Assembly (NCBI GenBank): GCA_963713355.1
Contig: CAVQLK010000010.1
Location: forward strand, 248,001 to 312,000
DNA from: FEN-1219 sp963713355
Lineage (GTDB): Bacteria; Pseudomonadota; Gammaproteobacteria; Steroidobacterales; Rariloculaceae
Direction: 5' to 3'
Length of the DNA: 64,000 bases
Shown one piece after another: positions 61,082-64,000 of the stretch. Below the pieces are notes generated by a model that did not search any database, was not told the origin of the DNA, and saw only the letters and a list, made by a program, of their open reading frames with translations. How positions within the stretch are numbered: the first letter of the stretch is position 1; each line of letters opens with the position of its first letter. Position numbers and translations under genes: made by a program.

Positions 61082-64000
61082 ACTTCGTCACGTGGTCGAT
61101 CCGCAACCCCGTTCCCGTCATCGTTCTCTTCATCGCGCTGACGGTCGCGGGCCTCTTGAGCTTCCCGAAGCTCGGCGTGCTCGATCGTCCCGACATCGAG
61201 TTTCCGGCCGTCGTCGTCACGGTCACCTATCCCGGCGTCGCCCCGACGCAGATGGAAAGCGAGATCACGCGCAAGGTCGAGGACGCCGTCGCGACGATCG
61301 CCGGCATCGAGCAGATGACCTCGACGGTCGACGAAGGCGCGTCTACGACGAGCATCGAGTTCCGTTTCGGCACGGACCTCTCGGCCGCGCTCGACGACGT
61401 CCGCGACGCGATGACGCGGATCCGCTCGGACCTGCCGCCCGACGCCAACGAGCCGATCGTCTCGCGAGTGACGACGGCCGGCGGCGCCATCGTCACGTGG
61501 AGCGTCGCGTCGGACAACATGACGGACACCGAGCTCTCGTGGTTCGTCGACCTCACGGTGACGCGCGAGCTCTCGGCGGTGCCCGGTATCGGCCGCGTCA
61601 GCCGCGTCGGCGGCGTCGCGCGCGAGATCCGCGTCGATCTCGATCCCGACCGCATGGCGGCGCTCGGCGCCACGGCGAGCGACGTGTCGCGGCAGCTGCG
61701 GCGCATTCAGGCCGAATATCCGGGCGGCGAAGGACGCCTCGGCGGGCTCGAGCAGACCGTCCGCACGACGGGCATCATCACTTCCGTCTACGACTTGCGC
61801 GCGTTGCCGATCGCGCTGCCGGACGGCCGCAACGTAAGCCTCGACACAATCGCCGAGATTCGCGACCAGGCCGGCGAGCAGCGCTCCGCGGCGCTCCTCG
61901 ACGGCGAGCCCGTGATCGGATTTCAGATCGTGCGCTCGTGGGGCGCGAGCGCGCTCGACGTCGCCAAGGAGGCGCGCGCGGTCGTCGAGCGCCTGCAGAG
62001 CGAGTACCCGCACGTCAGGTTCGCCGAGGCGAGCTCTCAGGTCGGCTACATTCAAGAGTCCTTCGACGCCTCGATCGAGATGCTGATCGAAGGCGCGCTG
62101 CTCGCGATCCTCGTCGTCTGGCTGTTCTTGCGCGACTGGCGTGCCACGGCCGTCTCCGCGGTCGCGCTGCCGCTGTCGATCATCCCGACGTTCTGGGCGA
62201 TCTGGGTGCTCGGCTACACGCTGAACATCTTGACGCTGCTCGCGTTGTCACTCGTCGTCGGCATCCTGGTCGACGACGCGATCGTCGAGGTCGAGAACAT
62301 CGTGCGGCACTTGCGAATGGGCAAGAAGCCGAAGGAAGCCGCGATGGACGCCGCGATCGAGATCGGCCTCGCCGTCGTCGCGACGACGTTCACGATTTGC
62401 GCCGTGTTCGTTCCCGTCGCGTTCATGAGCGGCATCGCCGGAGAGTTCTTCGGGCCGTTCAGCTTCACTGTGGTCGTGGCCGTGCTGTGCTCGCTGCTCG
62501 TCGCGCGCACGCTGACGCCGATGATGGCGGCGTATTTCTTGAAGCCGCACGATCGCCCCGAGCGCCCGTCGCGGATCATGACCTGGTATCTCGAGCGCGT
62601 GCGCTGGTGCCTCGCGCACCGGTGGTGGACGCTCGGTGTTGCGGGCGCGGCGATCTCCGCGATGCTCGGCCTCTTTCCGCTGCTTTCGACGGCGTTCTCG
62701 CCGGCCGGCGACAACGGCTTCACGACGCTGAGCGTCGAGCTCGCGCCGGGCGCCTCTCTGAACGACACCCTCGAGGTGGCCGAGGCTGCGCGCCTGCGGC
62801 TCGGGCAGCTACCCGAAGTGGGCAGCATCTACACGACGGTCGGAACGGGCGGCGGTGGCGGCGGCCCGACGGGCGGCGGTTCCGCGGGCAACGTGCGGCG
62901 CGGCTCGATGGTCATTCAGCTCGACAATCCCGATGGCACGCGCGGCGCGCAGCAGCTCTTCGAGCGCAAGGCGACCGAAGTCCTGCGCTCCATTCCGGGT
63001 GCGCGGTTCCAATTCGGCGGCGGCGGTGGCGGCAGCCGGCTCTCGATCACGGTCGCCGGCGATGAGCCGAACCGCCTTGGACTCGCGGCCGCCAATGCCG
63101 AGCGCGAGATCCGCGCGATGCCGGGGCTCGGCATGATCACGAGCAGCGCGGCGCTGCAGAAGCCCGAGATCGTGATCCGGCCACTGCCCGACAACGCGGC
63201 CGAGCTCGGTGTGACGACGGAGACATTGAGCCTCGTGACGCGTATCGCGACGAGCGGCGACGTCAACATGAGCCTGTCGAAGTTCAACCTCGATAACCGC
63301 CAGATTCCGATCCTCGTGCGGCTGAACGACACGTCGCGGAGCAATCTCGAACGTCTCCAGCTCCTGTCGGTGCCGGGCAGCAGGGGACCCGTGCCGCTCA
63401 TGAACGTCGCCGATATCTCGCTCGGTGCCGGTCCGGCGCAAATCACGCGCGTCGACCGCAGCCGCAACATCACGCTCGACGTCGACCTGAACGGCTTGCC
63501 GCTCGGCGACACGCTCGCGGCAATCGAGGCGCTGCCGTCCTTACGCAATCTGCCCGAAGGCGTGCGCCTCGTGCCGACGGGAGATGCGCGGTGGATCCGC
63601 GAGATCTTCGGCGAGTTCGCGCTCGCCATGGCCGTCGGTGTGCTGTCGATCTACGCCGTTCTCGTCATGCTGTTCCACAAGTTCATTCAGCCGGTCACGA
63701 TCCTGGCCGCGCTGCCGCCCTCCGCGGCCGGCGCAATCGTGGCGCTGCTCGTGTTCGACTACAGCCTCGCGATCAACTCGCTGATCGGCTTGCTGATGCT
63801 GATGGGCATCGTGTCGAAGAACTCCATCTTGATCGTCGAGTACGCGATCATGGCGCAGCGCGACCACGGCATGTCGCGGTTTGACTCGCTGATCGACTCG
63901 TGCAGCAAACGCGCTCGGCCCATCGTGATGACGACGATCGCGATGATCGCCGGAATGACGCCGATCGCGATGGGCTGGGCCGGCGATCCGAGCTTCCGCG
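61078..64000 (+). CDS. RND efflux permease (AcrB/MdtB type), 3' end outside the window
   Basis: The frame stays open to the window edge (974 codons seen of ~1030). It starts MNFVTWSIRNPVPVIVLF with the first membrane helix. Helix 4 carries the proton-relay aspartates in VVGILVDDAIVEVENIV, and the docking/porter domains and LMGIVSKNSILIVEYA in the second half follow. Glycine-rich loops (GTGGGGGGPTGGG, GGGGGGS) occur in the periplasmic part near residues 595-655. This is a proton-driven exporter of drugs, detergents or steroids; the substrate is unknown. It is co-transcribed with the adaptor. Confidence 0.95.
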   Translation, partial: MNFVTWSIRNPVPVIVLFIALTVAGLLSFPKLGVLDRPDIEFPAVVVTVTYPGVAPTQMESEITRKVEDAVATIAGIEQMTSTVDEGASTTSIEFRFGTDLSAALDDVRDAMTRIRSDLPPDANEPIVSRVTTAGGAIVTWSVASDNMTDTELSWFVDLTVTRELSAVPGIGRVSRVGGVAREIRVDLDPDRMAALGATASDVSRQLRRIQAEYPGGEGRLGGLEQTVRTTGIITSVYDLRALPIALPDGRNVSLDTIAEIRDQAGEQRSAALLDGEPVIGFQIVRSWGASALDVAKEARAVVERLQSEYPHVRFAEASSQVGYIQESFDASIEMLIEGALLAILVVWLFLRDWRATAVSAVALPLSIIPTFWAIWVLGYTLNILTLLALSLVVGILVDDAIVEVENIVRHLRMGKKPKEAAMDAAIEIGLAVVATTFTICAVFVPVAFMSGIAGEFFGPFSFTVVVAVLCSLLVARTLTPMMAAYFLKPHDRPERPSRIMTWYLERVRWCLAHRWWTLGVAGAAISAMLGLFPLLSTAFSPAGDNGFTTLSVELAPGASLNDTLEVAEAARLRLGQLPEVGSIYTTVGTGGGGGGPTGGGSAGNVRRGSMVIQLDNPDGTRGAQQLFERKATEVLRSIPGARFQFGGGGGGSRLSITVAGDEPNRLGLAAANAEREIRAMPGLGMITSSAALQKPEIVIRPLPDNAAELGVTTETLSLVTRIATSGDVNMSLSKFNLDNRQIPILVRLNDTSRSNLERLQLLSVPGSRGPVPLMNVADISLGAGPAQITRVDRSRNITLDVDLNGLPLGDTLAAIEALPSLRNLPEGVRLVPTGDARWIREIFGEFALAMAVGVLSIYAVLVMLFHKFIQPVTILAALPPSAAGAIVALLVFDYSLAINSLIGLLMLMGIVSKNSILIVEYAIMAQRDHGMSRFDSLIDSCSKRARPIVMTTIAMIAGMTPIAMGWAGDPSFR

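Noticed and set aside
61092..63065. 657-residue plus-strand ORF in the RND permease region
   Set aside because: Very Arg-rich and out of frame with the clear permease motifs; a high-GC shadow. The permease frame itself has no stop before the window edge.
1..64000. CRISPR arrays, insertion sequences, prophage or integrase genes
   Set aside because: No spaced direct repeats, transposase or integrase motifs were seen; the only repetitive DNA is in coding low-complexity tracts.

Overview
The window is GC-rich chromosomal DNA from a proteobacterium. It is most likely a gammaproteobacterium of the Steroidobacterales/Nevskiales type. This placement is an inference from the birA-coaX-SPOR-tRNA-Thr block (compare birA-coaA-thrU in E. 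coli), a large TonB-dependent receptor, a tannase-family esterase, MarR-controlled RND efflux, and genes packed on both strands. No rRNA operon, insertion sequence, prophage or CRISPR array was seen.

Layout. 1-5.3 kb: housekeeping block of an M61 peptidase (cut at the left edge), plsY, birA, coaX, a SPOR protein, an exported methyltransferase-like protein and tRNA-Thr(TGT). 5.5-7.3 kb: a glycosyltransferase, then about 0.7 kb with no intact gene. 7.3-12.6 kb: an accessory operon with a flavin disulfide-reductase homologue lacking its redox cysteines, a small conserved-looking protein, a DyP-type peroxidase, an unknown protein and an outer-membrane MetA-type protein; most of its genes carry single-base frameshifts. 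12.7-17.7 kb: PRC-barrel protein, a hybrid histidine kinase directly abutting a KaiC-like double ATPase, and murI. 17.9-21.1 kb: a tight three-gene module of a membrane protein, a TRAFAC-like GTPase and a coiled-coil membrane-anchored protein. It is the best candidate here for an undescribed system. 21.1-31.3 kb: thioredoxin 2, tannase, an XRE regulator, an SDR, a TPR signalling protein, a broken MetE-like gene, VOC and zinc-ribbon proteins, a multicopper oxidase and a broken YjbR gene. 31.4-36.2 kb: NfeD/SPFH pair, a VOC protein with a histone-like tail, an orphan ParA, and a serine hydrolase. 36.2-39.4 kb: nrdAB under a cobalamin riboswitch, two NrdR-type boxes and a hairpin covering the ribosome binding site. 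39.4-45.5 kb: metallo-beta-lactamase-fold protein, TonB receptor and YgiQ (frameshifted). 45.7-53 kb: small exported and membrane proteins, a phosphoesterase, DUF1697, a short terminator-ended transcript with a 21-codon ORF, uppP, tatA, secF, a GNAT enzyme and an Lrp regulator. 53.2-64 kb: leuA, amidase, aminotransferase, trkH, and a marR/RND efflux locus running off the right edge.

Quality note. At least a dozen single-base frameshifts occur in otherwise well-preserved genes, densest at 10.0-11.8 kb but also in ygiQ, the MetE-like gene and yjbR. Motifs survive on both sides of each break and no in-frame stop substitutions were noticed. Read or assembly errors are therefore at least as likely as true gene decay, and the 'pseudogene' labels should be read with that in mind.
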